Origin: Caldifarciminota bacterium
Lineage (GTDB): Bacteria > Hydrothermota > Hydrothermia > B15-G9
Assembly: GCA_027064565.1 (NCBI GenBank)
Contig: JAMOPK010000268.1
Span: 1-10,455 of the forward strand
Direction of reading: 5' to 3'
DNA: 10,455 bases
Under the pieces are notes generated by a model. The model saw only the letters and a program-made list of their open reading frames with translations. It had not been told where the DNA came from and made no database searches. The position numbers and the translations under genes are program-made. This document shows positions 1 to 7,552 of the stretch, in pieces. The first letter of the stretch is position 1; the number at the start of each line of letters is the position of its first letter.

Positions 1-7
1 TTCCAGC

Positions 8-1711
8 ATGTCCGGAATGATTGCGTATCTTGCCATAATTTCGCAACTTGTCATCGGAAACGTGAAATTTGTCGGCAACCGACATTTCAGTTACCGCGTG
101 CTGATGAGGGCCACGGGCCTCAAGAAAGGCGGCGAATACAGGGAGCTGCTCGTGAAAAGCGGCGAACTCAGGCTCAGAAGCTTCTACACGGACAAAGGAT
201 TTTTCCACTTCAGGGTGGATTCCACGAAGATACTGAAAAAGCGGGGCAAAGTGACCATAATTTACTACATTTTTGAGGGCAAACGGGCGGTTATCGGCGA
301 CATCGACATCGAGGGGGCGGAGGACAGGGCCATCACCCTCAAATTCCTGAATTTCAAAGTCCCGGTTTACTACGACGGGGACCGCATCGGTGAGGCGGAG
401 TCCAGACTTTTGAACTACTTTGCCGACCACGGGTATCCGTTTGCCACAGTCACGCACTCCCTTAAGCCCATCGTTGACGATACGTTTCTGCTCAGGTTCA
501 AGATAGACCCCGGCCCGCTTGTCCTGCTTTGCGATTTCGATGTTCAGGGACTCAAGACCGTCCGCAGGGAAATCGTCATGCGTGAGATAGACATTCCGAA
601 ATGCTCAAGGTATTCGATCACACACATCATGGAGGTCAAGAGGCGGATATACAGCACATGGCTTTTCTCCTACGTCGGCCATGAGATCAAGAGGATATCC
701 GAACGAAACGACACGATGAAGGCGACCCTTGTGATAAAGGTTCAGGAACAGCCCAAAAGGCGCTTCAATCTGGGCATTGGATACTATACGCCCCTTGCTT
801 TCCAGATAAGGTCGCAGGTCGCTCACAACAACCTTTTCGGGAACAATCAAAGGATCAACGTTTCATGGGAGATACGGTTGAATTTCACGGACATCACTCA
901 CAGGGAGATAAACATCGAATACACGGAGCCTTATTTTCTGGGATTGCGGCTTGAAGGGCACGGCATCGGCTATTACTACTTCGATGCGGATGAGATAACG
1001 CGGAAGGTCGGCGCATCGATGGAAATGCGCTACATGTTCACCAGATTTCTGAAGTTCAACGGCTCCCTTAACTGGGAAAAATACATCCTCACTCCCGAGC
1101 GGGACGTCGGCGTGGTCAATTCGATCAACCTGATGCCGTTCTGGGACACGAGGGACAACATTCTCAACCCCACGACAGGGACTTTTGTGTATCTGAACCT
1201 CATTCAGGCAGGTGGTGTGCTGGGCGGGATATACGACTACCGAAAGGTTCAGTTTGAGTATTACCGATACATCCCGCGAGGCCTGAAATTTGTCTTTGCG
1301 TCAAGAATCAGGCTCTGGTATGAGTGGCCGTTTAACGGCACGACAGAGCTTCCCGTTGTCGAGCGGTTCACCATGGGCGGCTACGGGAGCATGAGGGGCT
1401 ACGACGAGCGTTCCATCGGTCCAATAGACCCCGAAAGGCCTTACCACTCCGGACGTTTTCTTTTCAACGCTAACATAGAATTCAGATTCAGGCCGTGGAA
1501 AAACGTTGGCGTCATTCTGTTCAGCGACATTGGCAACCTCTGGGAAGAGCCTGCTGAAGCCACCTTCAACAGCCTCAAGGTTTGTGTCGGCACAGCTGTG
1601 GTCTATTACTCGCCCATTGCCCCGTTCAGGCTCGATTGGGGCATAAAACTGACCGACCGTCAGCCCGGCGATCACGGGCGCCTCTACTTCGGAATAGGTC
1701 AGATGTTCTGA
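8..1711 (+). CDS. BamA/TamA-family outer-membrane assembly protein (Omp85), 5' end possibly outside the window
   Basis: Omp85-superfamily protein expected to sit in the outer membrane and help insert or assemble beta-barrel proteins, as BamA or TamA do. The first ~15 residues are hydrophobic and resemble a short signal peptide. About three POTRA-like repeats follow (roughly residues 15-90, 91-170 and 171-245), seen as recurring 'I..V.F.GN/EG/QGL' starts. From about residue 250 to the end there are alternating-hydrophobicity strands typical of a 16-stranded barrel, ending in a terminal Phe (GIGQMF). The conserved loop-6 motif appears as GGYGSMRGY, with MRGY at 462-465. At 567 residues with three POTRAs it is closer in size to TamA than to BamA. 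The frame has no stop between base 2 and the ATG at 8, no ribosome site can be seen, and the signal peptide lacks a basic n-region, so the true start may lie upstream. A second ATG is at 17. The 3' end overlaps the convergent acyl-CoA synthetase gene. Confidence 0.9.
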   Translation: MSGMIAYLAIISQLVIGNVKFVGNRHFSYRVLMRATGLKKGGEYRELLVKSGELRLRSFYTDKGFFHFRVDSTKILKKRGKVTIIYYIFEGKRAVIGDIDIEGAEDRAITLKFLNFKVPVYYDGDRIGEAESRLLNYFADHGYPFATVTHSLKPIVDDTFLLRFKIDPGPLVLLCDFDVQGLKTVRREIVMREIDIPKCSRYSITHIMEVKRRIYSTWLFSYVGHEIKRISERNDTMKATLVIKVQEQPKRRFNLGIGYYTPLAFQIRSQVAHNNLFGNNQRINVSWEIRLNFTDITHREINIEYTEPYFLGLRLEGHGIGYYYFDADEITRKVGASMEMRYMFTRFLKFNGSLNWEKYILTPERDVGVVNSINLMPFWDTRDNILNPTTGTFVYLNLIQAGGVLGGIYDYRKVQFEYYRYIPRGLKFVFASRIRLWYEWPFNGTTELPVVERFTMGGYGSMRGYDERSIGPIDPERPYHSGRFLFNANIEFRFRPWKNVGVILFSDIGNLWEEPAEATFNSLKVCVGTAVVYYSPIAPFRLDWGIKLTDRQPGDHGRLYFGIGQMF

Positions 1712-3417
1712 GCGCCGGCCTGCTCAAAAAGGTAACGCTTAATCTTCCGCGTCGTCGTTTTGGGAAATTCCTCGTATCTCAGGATGACCCGTTTCGGGCG
1801 TTTGTAGTCGGCTAACACCTTTACGAGGCGGAAGACCTCCTCCTCGATGACCTTCTGGATGTCTTCCTCAGAGGTAGGATCAAGGCCTTTATCCTGCATA
1901 TACTTGTCGAGATAATCGAAGTTCGGGTAAACGATGGCCTGAAGTTCCTCGTTTCCGGTCAGGGAGTTTTTGCCAAGCACGACAAGCACCTCAGCGACAA
2001 GCGGCGACATCTCTATCACGGCTTCTATTTCCTCGGGATAGATGTTCTTTCCGCCCCTCGTCACTATCACGGCCTTTTTGCGTCCCACCACGTAGAGATA
2101 GCCGTCTCCATCCATCCTGCCTAAGTCCCCGGTCAGAAGCCAGCCATTTACAATCGTCTTTGCAGTCGCCGATGGATTTTTGTAGTAGCCCACCATAACG
2201 TTTTCGCCCTTAACGGCGATCTCCCCGATTCCCTCAATATTAGGTGACATGATTTTCACTGAGATTCCTGGTAGAGGTAGCCCCACCGATTCGTTTTTGG
2301 GACAACATGGTGGGTTGACGGAAACATCGGGCGCCGCCTCGCTCAGCCCATAGCCTTGAATGATCGGGAACCCCATGATTTCTAACTCTCTGGAAAGCCA
2401 TCTTGGCATAGCTGCACCGCCGGAAATAAGGTATTTGAGCCGCTCGAGACCGAGTTTTGCACGAATGGGTTTGAAAATAGCCTTTGCGGCCTTCCTGCCA
2501 CCGGCCCTTGCTGCTGTTCTCATTGCCGAAAACATTGCTCTCTTCAGTTTCCCCGATCTTGCCACCTCGCGGTGGATACCTTCCACAATCTTTTCCATCA
2601 ACAACGGCACCACGAGCATGATCGTCGGGCGCACCTCTATCATGTCCTCTTTCAGGTATCTGGATTTTAGAGATCGTGCATAGACGACGGTTGCGCCCGC
2701 ATCTAAAGGAGCGAGAAACCCGGTTGTGAACTCAAATACGTGGTGGAGCGGCAGGACCGAGAAGAAGATGTCGCCTGGGCCGTAGTCGAATGAGGCATAC
2801 ATGCTGCTGACCTGTGCGGCAAAGTTCCTGTGCGAAAGCATCACGCCCTTTGCCAGTCCGGTGGTCCCCGATGTGTATAGGATGACGGCGAGGTCATCCA
2901 GTGAGACATCCGCTGGTGGGATTGACTCGCTGTTTTTAAGCCCGTTTTCCAGAGTTGGCAGCGTGTAACCCTCCGCTTCCCGCATAGAAATTACATGTTT
3001 CAAGGAATTCAGATCTTCCGCAATCTCCATTATATCGTCTAAGTAGGGCGTATCTGCTACAACGGCTTTGACCTCTGCATGCTGGAGAATTCTCCTCAAC
3101 TCATGGATCGTCAGGCGCGAATCAAGTGGAACAGCGACGCCGCCCATCCATGTGATCCCCAAATGAGCAATCCCCCACTCAGGCGAATTACTGCCTATTA
3201 CCGAGATGTGATCTCCGGGTTCGAGACCAAGCGACCGATAGAAGCCGGCGGCCCGGCTTACTTTTTCGCCAAGCTCGGAGTAAGTGATTTTGTGCCAGTT
3301 GCCATCTCGTCTCCTGATCTGCAGGGCCACAATATCAGGATACTTTTTACTGGACTCCTTGATGATTTGCGGGATCACCCGAAACGGCTTCATTTCTCTA
3401 ACTCTGGGAAATTCCAT
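1699..3417 (-). CDS. Long-chain acyl-CoA synthetase (AMP-dependent synthetase/ligase family)
   Basis: ANL-superfamily adenylating enzyme of 572 residues, most like long-chain fatty-acid CoA ligases (FadD type). It would activate a fatty acid with ATP to an acyl-adenylate and transfer it to CoA, in the cytosol or at the inner membrane. Visible motifs in order: P-loop YTSGTTGLAKG (181-191), the LPLHHVFE segment (222-229), GYGLSE (355-360), the ATP-ribose-binding TGD (429-431), the hinge GRKK (445-448), GGKNIYPEEIE (455-465), and the C-terminal catalytic Lys in TTTRKIKR (about Lys558). The family consensus there is T-G-K; here it is T-R-K. Length is normal and all key motifs are intact, so it should be active. 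The ATG at 3417 is preferred over Met9 because a GGAGG stands 8 bases upstream. It is the last gene of the minus-strand series but has its own candidate promoter, and its function is unrelated to the genes upstream. Substrate chain length cannot be read from sequence. Confidence 0.93.
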   Translation of the reverse strand: MEFPRVREMKPFRVIPQIIKESSKKYPDIVALQIRRRDGNWHKITYSELGEKVSRAAGFYRSLGLEPGDHISVIGSNSPEWGIAHLGITWMGGVAVPLDSRLTIHELRRILQHAEVKAVVADTPYLDDIMEIAEDLNSLKHVISMREAEGYTLPTLENGLKNSESIPPADVSLDDLAVILYTSGTTGLAKGVMLSHRNFAAQVSSMYASFDYGPGDIFFSVLPLHHVFEFTTGFLAPLDAGATVVYARSLKSRYLKEDMIEVRPTIMLVVPLLMEKIVEGIHREVARSGKLKRAMFSAMRTAARAGGRKAAKAIFKPIRAKLGLERLKYLISGGAAMPRWLSRELEIMGFPIIQGYGLSEAAPDVSVNPPCCPKNESVGLPLPGISVKIMSPNIEGIGEIAVKGENVMVGYYKNPSATAKTIVNGWLLTGDLGRMDGDGYLYVVGRKKAVIVTRGGKNIYPEEIEAVIEMSPLVAEVLVVLGKNSLTGNEELQAIVYPNFDYLDKYMQDKGLDPTSEEDIQKVIEEEVFRLVKVLADYKRPKRVILRYEEFPKTTTRKIKRYLFEQAGAQNI

Positions 3418-3425
3418 CTTTTATG

Positions 3426-3430
3426 CCTCC
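3426..3430 (-). promoter_or_regulatory. Shine-Dalgarno site of the acyl-CoA synthetase gene
   Basis: Minus-strand GGAGG (within AAAAGGAGGCA), 8 bases before the ATG at 3417. This near-perfect site decides the start in favour of 3417 over the internal Met codon nine residues in. Confidence 0.8.
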
Positions 3431-3609
3431 TTTTGCTCTGCGTAATAGATAATTCTATTCTATCGCCTGGAGTTTTAGCTTACAAATTCCGGGAAAACCG
3501 ACCGTTTTGTGTAATTCCTTGAAGATTATCACGCAAAAGGGGAAGGTGCTTTGTTCAACGATGAGCTCACCGCATCATAACGAGGGATTTTAGAAGAGGC
3601 AGAGCAAAA
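3431..3609. repeat. 11-bp inverted repeat spanning the intergenic region
   Basis: TTTTGCTCTGC at 3431-3441 is exactly inverted as GCAGAGCAAAA at 3599-3609, with 157 bases between the arms. The 221-base intergenic stretch (3418-3638) otherwise contains the candidate promoter and a 10-base perfect palindrome GCAACGTTGC at 3627-3636 just after the helicase stop. No convincing ORF or GC-stem/T-tract terminator was seen. The pair could be a chance match, a relic of a small inserted element, or a weak long-range pairing. Confidence 0.35.
3457..3485 (-). promoter_or_regulatory. Candidate sigma70-type promoter for the acyl-CoA synthetase gene
   Basis: On the minus strand, TTGTAA (3485-3480) and TAGAAT (3462-3457) are separated by exactly 17 bases. 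They match the TTGACA/TATAAT consensus at 4 of 6 and 5 of 6 positions. The -10 box lies about 40 bases before the start codon, leaving room for a short leader with the GGAGG site. A weaker alternative (TTGCGT, 17 bases, TACACA) lies further upstream near 3508-3536. If real, either would give the gene a transcript independent of the accessory genes upstream. Prediction is by eye and the organism's promoter consensus is unknown. Confidence 0.4.
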
Positions 3610-3638
3610 ATGAAGTTTTAGCCCTTGCAACGTTGCCT

Positions 3639-6600
3639 TTATGTATCTCGGTTTTGTGAACAAGCCTTCTGCGAAACGTTTTCCACTGCAATGATTATCT
3701 CACTTTTGAACCTTTTAACCCTTTTCTCAATTCGGGAAAGATAATCCTCACCGATGGACTTCTTTAGCCTTCTAAGTTCGTCCTTGAATGCCTCAATGTC
3801 CTGTGGTGACGCCTGAGGGCCCATTTCAATGGCGCTCAACCTCCTCAAGGTGTATCTCGGAAGGATCTGGAAGTCCTTTATATCACGAAGCAGGGTTTTT
3901 ATAAATTCGAGATGTTCATGGAATTCGGATGCGTGATGCTGGAGGAGGCTCCTCAAATTGTTCTCGGCTTTTCTGATAAGAGAACGTTCGCTTTGAGGCA
4001 TGGGGACATGATCACGGTGCCTTTTCACTGCCTCATAGGATGGCCAGAATCGGACGCTCAAGGGCTCAGACTCTGTTTCAAATTCACAGCGGATGTGAGG
4101 CAGAGCCTCTGCAAGGGTGATCGGTTGGACTCTAATCTTATCTGCCTCTGTATCAGGGACAATGTGGACGAAAAGCTGAAGCCCTTTTCTGCGGAAAACA
4201 ACAAGTTCGTTTTTGTCGTGTTGCTTTGCAGTTTTGACCCTTGATGGGAAGTCCGAAACGCCTGCCACAACATCGGGGTGTTGCTCTTTCAGCCTGAAAA
4301 ATTCCTGTCTGATGGCAGTTAACAGGCTTTCCTCCTCAAGTTCCTCCGGATTGCGGTTTATCCTGCTGAACAGTTCAGCAGGTGTTGGTGTTTCATCCGG
4401 AGCAAAGATTTTGGCATCTTCTCCAAGTGTGTTGTGAATCAAGAACATCTTCTGAGCGGCAATCTCGCGGCTTTTCACAATTTCAGCGCCCTGTTCGGTC
4501 GGGAAAAAGTTGTAGATGTAGAGAGTATCAAAAACTTTTTGTCCAATGCGGTTGATTCGACCAAGACGCTGGATGACCCGTGTGGGATTCCATGGAATAT
4601 CGTAGTTGATAATCGCACCTGCACGATTAAGGTTGACCCCTTCTGACAATCTATCAGTGGCAATTAGAATGTCATAGTCATCTCTCTGCTTTTCAACGGG
4701 ATAAGATGCGTCAAAGTTAGCCAGAAGCTCGTTCATAAACTTCGTTGATAAGCTTTTTTCAGCCACCAACACCCTGCCGTAAAAAGCGGACATTAAGGTT
4801 TTTGAAATGTGATTGAGGGTATCCATATATTCCGTGAAGATGACGATTTTCCGTTTTGGCTCTCCATTTTGTGGAGGGGTTTTTAGAATCTTTTGGGTCT
4901 CTTTAACGAGCTGTTTGAGCTTCGGGTCTTGATCAACAAGGTGTAGTTCTTTGATTTTTGCGGCGATTTCTTCAAAAAGGGCAAGGTCGCTTTCGATGTC
5001 ATTCAAAAACCGCTCTTTATCAGCAAACTCGTCGACCACATAGATTTTGTCATGTCTCGGTGAAATTTTCACTTTCTCCTTCAACTTTTCAGCAAATTCA
5101 GCCAGCCACTTCTCAATGGTTTCCTCATCCTCCTGCCATATTTTTTCGATGATTCGGCGGTCAAGGATGTATTTTCCGGTTTTTTTGATAAAATTCAGCA
5201 CATTCCTGTGGACTTCAATGAAATTATCGACGCTTTTGGCGAATGCGCCGAATGAGCTTTCGAACCTTTTGACCAGCAAGCGACGCATAAAGTCGTATAA
5301 GTTACGCTGTTGCTGGAAGATAAACTCTTCCTCAAGCTCTTTTGCCAATCCCTGTTCATACAAAAATGGCTGATAAATTGCGCCCTTGAACCTTCCGCCC
5401 TCGCCGAAATATTCATGTATCACTTCATCGTAAAAATGGGATTGTTCAGGAGTCAATTCGTAAAAGAGTTCCACCGGATCGGCCACTTTTGAAAGTTCGG
5501 TTATCTCCTCACGATAAACAGGGTCTTTCTTTAAGTCCAGACGGTTTCGGCGGATAACCACAGGCTCAATTACTGCTCTGATGTCATCTGCGAGTTTCCT
5601 GACGCGGCGGCGAACACGCTGGAGGTTTATGGGCGGGGGATCGCCAAAGATGTCCTCGTAATATTTCTCTGCCCGTTTTCTCTTTTCGCCGCCCGACTGA
5701 TGATAACGCAGGATGTATGAGAGCTTTCTAAATTCGTTGTTGTATCGGGCAAAACGGTTGACAAGCTTCTCGTCGAGTGTGAGTGTGGATTTACCCGGCG
5801 GGATAAAAAGCTTCAGAAGGGCGAAGATGTCAGAAGGTGCATTGTTAAATGGTGTTGCAGTTAGGAGAATCACCTCACGGTTCAGGCAAATCTGGCTGAG
5901 TTTCTCATAAGCCTCTGTGTCTTCGTTTCGGAAACGGTGCGCCTCATCAACGATTATGGTTTTGATGTCATCGCCGTATTCCTCAAGGTATTCCTGCACT
6001 TTTTCAAGCATCCCGACCGAAAAGACCTCCCAGTCGTGCAATCCGAAATCACTCAAAAACTTATACCAACCGGTGGATTTGGTATGCTTATCCCCCGTGA
6101 GTGCAGGTGGGCAAATCACAATGCCACGCCCGCCCCTCTCCCTTGCGATCCAGCTTGCGATAACTGACTTCCCGAGTCCCACAACGTCGGCAAGGATGAC
6201 ACCGCCGTATTGGTCGAGCACGGTCAAAGCCTGCTGAACGGCCTCCTTTTGATACCGGTATATGCGGTAACCGCGTTTTTTCATCACTTCTTCCGTCTGT
6301 GGACGGAGTTTTTTCTGCTCCATCAGGTCAAGATAGGTTTTCAAAACGAGGACATAAGCTTCAAAGGGTGTGATATTGGCAAGCTGGGTCTGGCGTTTTA
6401 TGATGCGGATAATCTGCTCTTTACGCTCCGGGATTTCGGTCAGGGGGATGGATGTCTCCCACAGTTCATCAAAATACGCCTCGGCCTCTTCCCAGCCGTA
6501 ATCTCCGATTTCGACATTGAATTCGTGTTGACCTGTGAGGCCGGCTCTTGTCAGGTTGCTTGAACCGGTGATGAAGCGTCCGGGAGCGTTGATTATTGAT

Positions 6601-7040
6601 TGTCCCGGTTCATCGAGGCGGAAAAGGTAGAGTTTGGCGTGGTTGGGGTCGAATGTTTTGCGAATTTCAAGTTTTCCTTCTTCAAGCATGCGGACAAAAA
6701 ACTCTGCCTGCTCATAGAATTCTTTTGTGTCAAGCAATTCATCGTTTAGGGCCGTTTTGAGGGATACGAAAAAGCGGCCAACAAGTTCATTCTGTGAACC
6801 GTTTTCGACATCGGGGTCTGCCACCTCAATGACTCTATCGAGATAAACATCGGTGTCGAGGCCGACGAGGATTTTGAGCTTCAGGTCATCCTTTGAGTTC
6901 AATGCTTTGTAAAGTTCACCCCAGCCTGAAAAATAGAAGAATCCAACCAGAAATTTAAGCTCTTTACTGTGCTCAATGAGCGTCCTGATACGATTTTTCA
7001 GATTCTGCTCTTTTGCATTTGTGATGAAGTTTTTAGCCAT
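3639..7040 (-). CDS. PLD-nuclease/SNF2-like helicase fusion protein, probable restriction or defence effector
   Basis: A cytosolic, DNA-acting protein of 1133 residues counted from the chosen start. The N-terminal ~190 residues form a phospholipase-D-type nuclease domain: HAK at 134-136 followed by GSSNLTRAGL (159-168) and a downstream N-x-E. This single H-K...GSxN set resembles nucleases such as BfiI that dimerise to build one active site. A superfamily 2 helicase follows: Q-motif-like YRYQKEAV (261-268), Walker A DVVGLGKS (285-292), DEAH (365-368), TATPFNN (394-400). A large helical insertion (about 430-710) comes next, then lobe two with IVIFTEYMDT (722-731), ATDRLSEGVNL (784-794) and VIQRLGRINRIGQ (812-824). 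The C-terminal ~150 residues are charged and helical. All motor motifs are intact. A GTG at 7067 would add nine residues, but the ATG at 7040 has a GGAG 8 bases upstream. It lies downstream of a DNA methyltransferase and a nucleotidyltransferase on the same strand, suggesting a restriction-like role with the PLD domain as cutter. The exact family name is not certain. Confidence 0.88.
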   Translation of the reverse strand: MAKNFITNAKEQNLKNRIRTLIEHSKELKFLVGFFYFSGWGELYKALNSKDDLKLKILVGLDTDVYLDRVIEVADPDVENGSQNELVGRFFVSLKTALNDELLDTKEFYEQAEFFVRMLEEGKLEIRKTFDPNHAKLYLFRLDEPGQSIINAPGRFITGSSNLTRAGLTGQHEFNVEIGDYGWEEAEAYFDELWETSIPLTEIPERKEQIIRIIKRQTQLANITPFEAYVLVLKTYLDLMEQKKLRPQTEEVMKKRGYRIYRYQKEAVQQALTVLDQYGGVILADVVGLGKSVIASWIARERGGRGIVICPPALTGDKHTKSTGWYKFLSDFGLHDWEVFSVGMLEKVQEYLEEYGDDIKTIIVDEAHRFRNEDTEAYEKLSQICLNREVILLTATPFNNAPSDIFALLKLFIPPGKSTLTLDEKLVNRFARYNNEFRKLSYILRYHQSGGEKRKRAEKYYEDIFGDPPPINLQRVRRRVRKLADDIRAVIEPVVIRRNRLDLKKDPVYREEITELSKVADPVELFYELTPEQSHFYDEVIHEYFGEGGRFKGAIYQPFLYEQGLAKELEEEFIFQQQRNLYDFMRRLLVKRFESSFGAFAKSVDNFIEVHRNVLNFIKKTGKYILDRRIIEKIWQEDEETIEKWLAEFAEKLKEKVKISPRHDKIYVVDEFADKERFLNDIESDLALFEEIAAKIKELHLVDQDPKLKQLVKETQKILKTPPQNGEPKRKIVIFTEYMDTLNHISKTLMSAFYGRVLVAEKSLSTKFMNELLANFDASYPVEKQRDDYDILIATDRLSEGVNLNRAGAIINYDIPWNPTRVIQRLGRINRIGQKVFDTLYIYNFFPTEQGAEIVKSREIAAQKMFLIHNTLGEDAKIFAPDETPTPAELFSRINRNPEELEEESLLTAIRQEFFRLKEQHPDVVAGVSDFPSRVKTAKQHDKNELVVFRRKGLQLFVHIVPDTEADKIRVQPITLAEALPHIRCEFETESEPLSVRFWPSYEAVKRHRDHVPMPQSERSLIRKAENNLRSLLQHHASEFHEHLEFIKTLLRDIKDFQILPRYTLRRLSAIEMGPQASPQDIEAFKDELRRLKKSIGEDYLSRIEKRVKRFKSEIIIAVENVSQKACSQNRDT

Positions 7041-7041
7041 T

Positions 7042-7128
7042 TTAGCTTCTCCAGGCCATATCCGCACTTGAGTCCGTTCTAACGCTTAAGCCCTCATTCC
7101 AAATAATCTTGCGAGTGACTTCTTTCAT
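7042..7128 (-). CDS. Possible 28-residue bridging ORF between nucleotidyltransferase and helicase
   Basis: A short minus-strand reading frame begins MKEVTRKIIWNEGLSV and ends at a TAA. Its ATG overlaps the TGA of the nucleotidyltransferase gene (ATGA). Its stop is followed by one base and then the helicase ATG (TAA-A-ATG). This exact fit at both ends is the main support. The ribosome site is weak (AAGG about 7 bases before the ATG). No family is recognised; it has no membrane segment and is mixed charged/hydrophobic. It may encode a small peptide, serve only to couple translation from the nucleotidyltransferase to the helicase, or be the remnant of a lost partner gene. Chance is possible at this length. 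Confidence 0.3.
   Translation of the reverse strand: MKEVTRKIIWNEGLSVRTDSSADMAWRS
7049..7052 (-). promoter_or_regulatory. Shine-Dalgarno site that fixes the helicase start
   Basis: Minus-strand GGAG, 8 bases before the ATG at 7040. It lies inside the possible 28-codon ORF, so a ribosome finishing that ORF would release almost on top of it. The alternative GTG at 7067 has no comparable site. Confidence 0.6.
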
Positions 7129-7430
7129 CGTATAACCTTAACCTCTTTTATGTAAGGTTTGATAAAGGGGCTTATGCTTTCTTCTGTGAGGAGATCAACT
7201 TTCACGCCGAGAAGCTCGCTTAATTCTTCTTCTATCCTCACAAGTTCAATGAGCGTAGGAGGTTCAGAAAACTCCACAATCAGATCAAGATCGCTTTTTT
7301 CGGTCTGTTTACCTTCTGCATAGGAACCAAAGATTTTCAATCTTTTTATTTTGTATTTACTTTCAAGTTCTTTTCTGTGTCGTGAGAGGATCTCGATTAT
7401 TTCTCCCAAAGAATTTTTATTTTCGTTCAT
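7125..7430 (-). CDS. MNT-type minimal nucleotidyltransferase (MntA-like)
   Basis: Small nucleotidyltransferase of the polymerase-beta fold, 101 residues, the usual size for the family. The signature is complete: IFGSYAEG (33-40), then SDLDLIVEF with Asp47 and Asp49, and the third acidic residue in KVDL (Asp79), so the metal-binding triad is intact. Relatives such as MntA transfer AMP to a HEPN-family toxin (HepT) and neutralise it; others have unknown targets. No HEPN/DUF86 gene lies beside it here. The flanking genes are a DNA methyltransferase (upstream) and the PLD-helicase (downstream), both on the same strand. The ATG at 7430 has a GAGG six bases upstream. The TGA overlaps the start of a possible 28-codon ORF. 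The gene looks AT-richer than the window's left part. It is placed confidently in the fold family, but its target and role in this operon are unknown. Confidence 0.87.
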   Translation of the reverse strand: MNENKNSLGEIIEILSRHRKELESKYKIKRLKIFGSYAEGKQTEKSDLDLIVEFSEPPTLIELVRIEEELSELLGVKVDLLTEESISPFIKPYIKEVKVIR

Positions 7431-7436
7431 GACTTT

Positions 7437-7440
7437 CCTC
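7437..7440 (-). promoter_or_regulatory. Shine-Dalgarno site of the nucleotidyltransferase gene
   Basis: Minus-strand GAGG (within GGAGAGGAAAGTC), six bases before the ATG at 7430. The site lies at the edge of repeat copy A, so the repeat may supply the ribosome-binding sequence for this gene. Confidence 0.55.
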
Positions 7441-7499
7441 TCCGTGCCTCCATCTCTCCGTGTTCCCTGTGTCTACGTGAGATTATTATTTTCTCACAC
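7440..7499. repeat. Degenerate CTCCGTGT-type repeat, copy A
   Basis: On the plus strand this stretch is built from CTCCGTG-like units (ctccgtgcc, ctccgtgtt, cctgtgtct, acgtgag) and ends in a small hairpin: GTGAG (7477-7481) pairing with CTCAC (7493-7497) around an 11-base AT-rich loop. It aligns unit by unit with copy B about 113-117 bases downstream. It fills the region directly upstream of the nucleotidyltransferase start. On the minus strand it reads as the purine-rich GGAGACACGGAG style known from intergenic parts of many environmental bacterial genomes; that resemblance is from memory, not a search. Confidence 0.65.
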
Positions 7500-7552
7500 A
7501 ATGGCACAGAGATTATTTTTCTTTTTCCCACGCTGACTTCCAAAATCAATAC

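Noticed and set aside
605..850. 81-residue minus-strand reading frame inside the Omp85 gene
   Set aside because: Antisense shadow within a coding region showing clear POTRA/barrel features; no supporting signals.
3079..3522. 147-residue plus-strand reading frame overlapping the acyl-CoA synthetase N-terminus and its promoter region
   Set aside because: Shadow of a well-conserved gene on the other strand; composition and lack of a start signal argue against a real gene.
3627..3636. GCAACGTTGC palindrome as a Rho-independent terminator after the helicase gene
   Set aside because: It is a perfect palindrome with almost no loop, and the only T run on the minus strand lies about 15-20 bases further on, so it lacks terminator geometry.
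7041..7067. GTG at 7067 as the helicase start
   Set aside because: It adds nine residues without a clear ribosome site, while the ATG at 7040 has GGAG at 8 bases and directly follows the small upstream frame.
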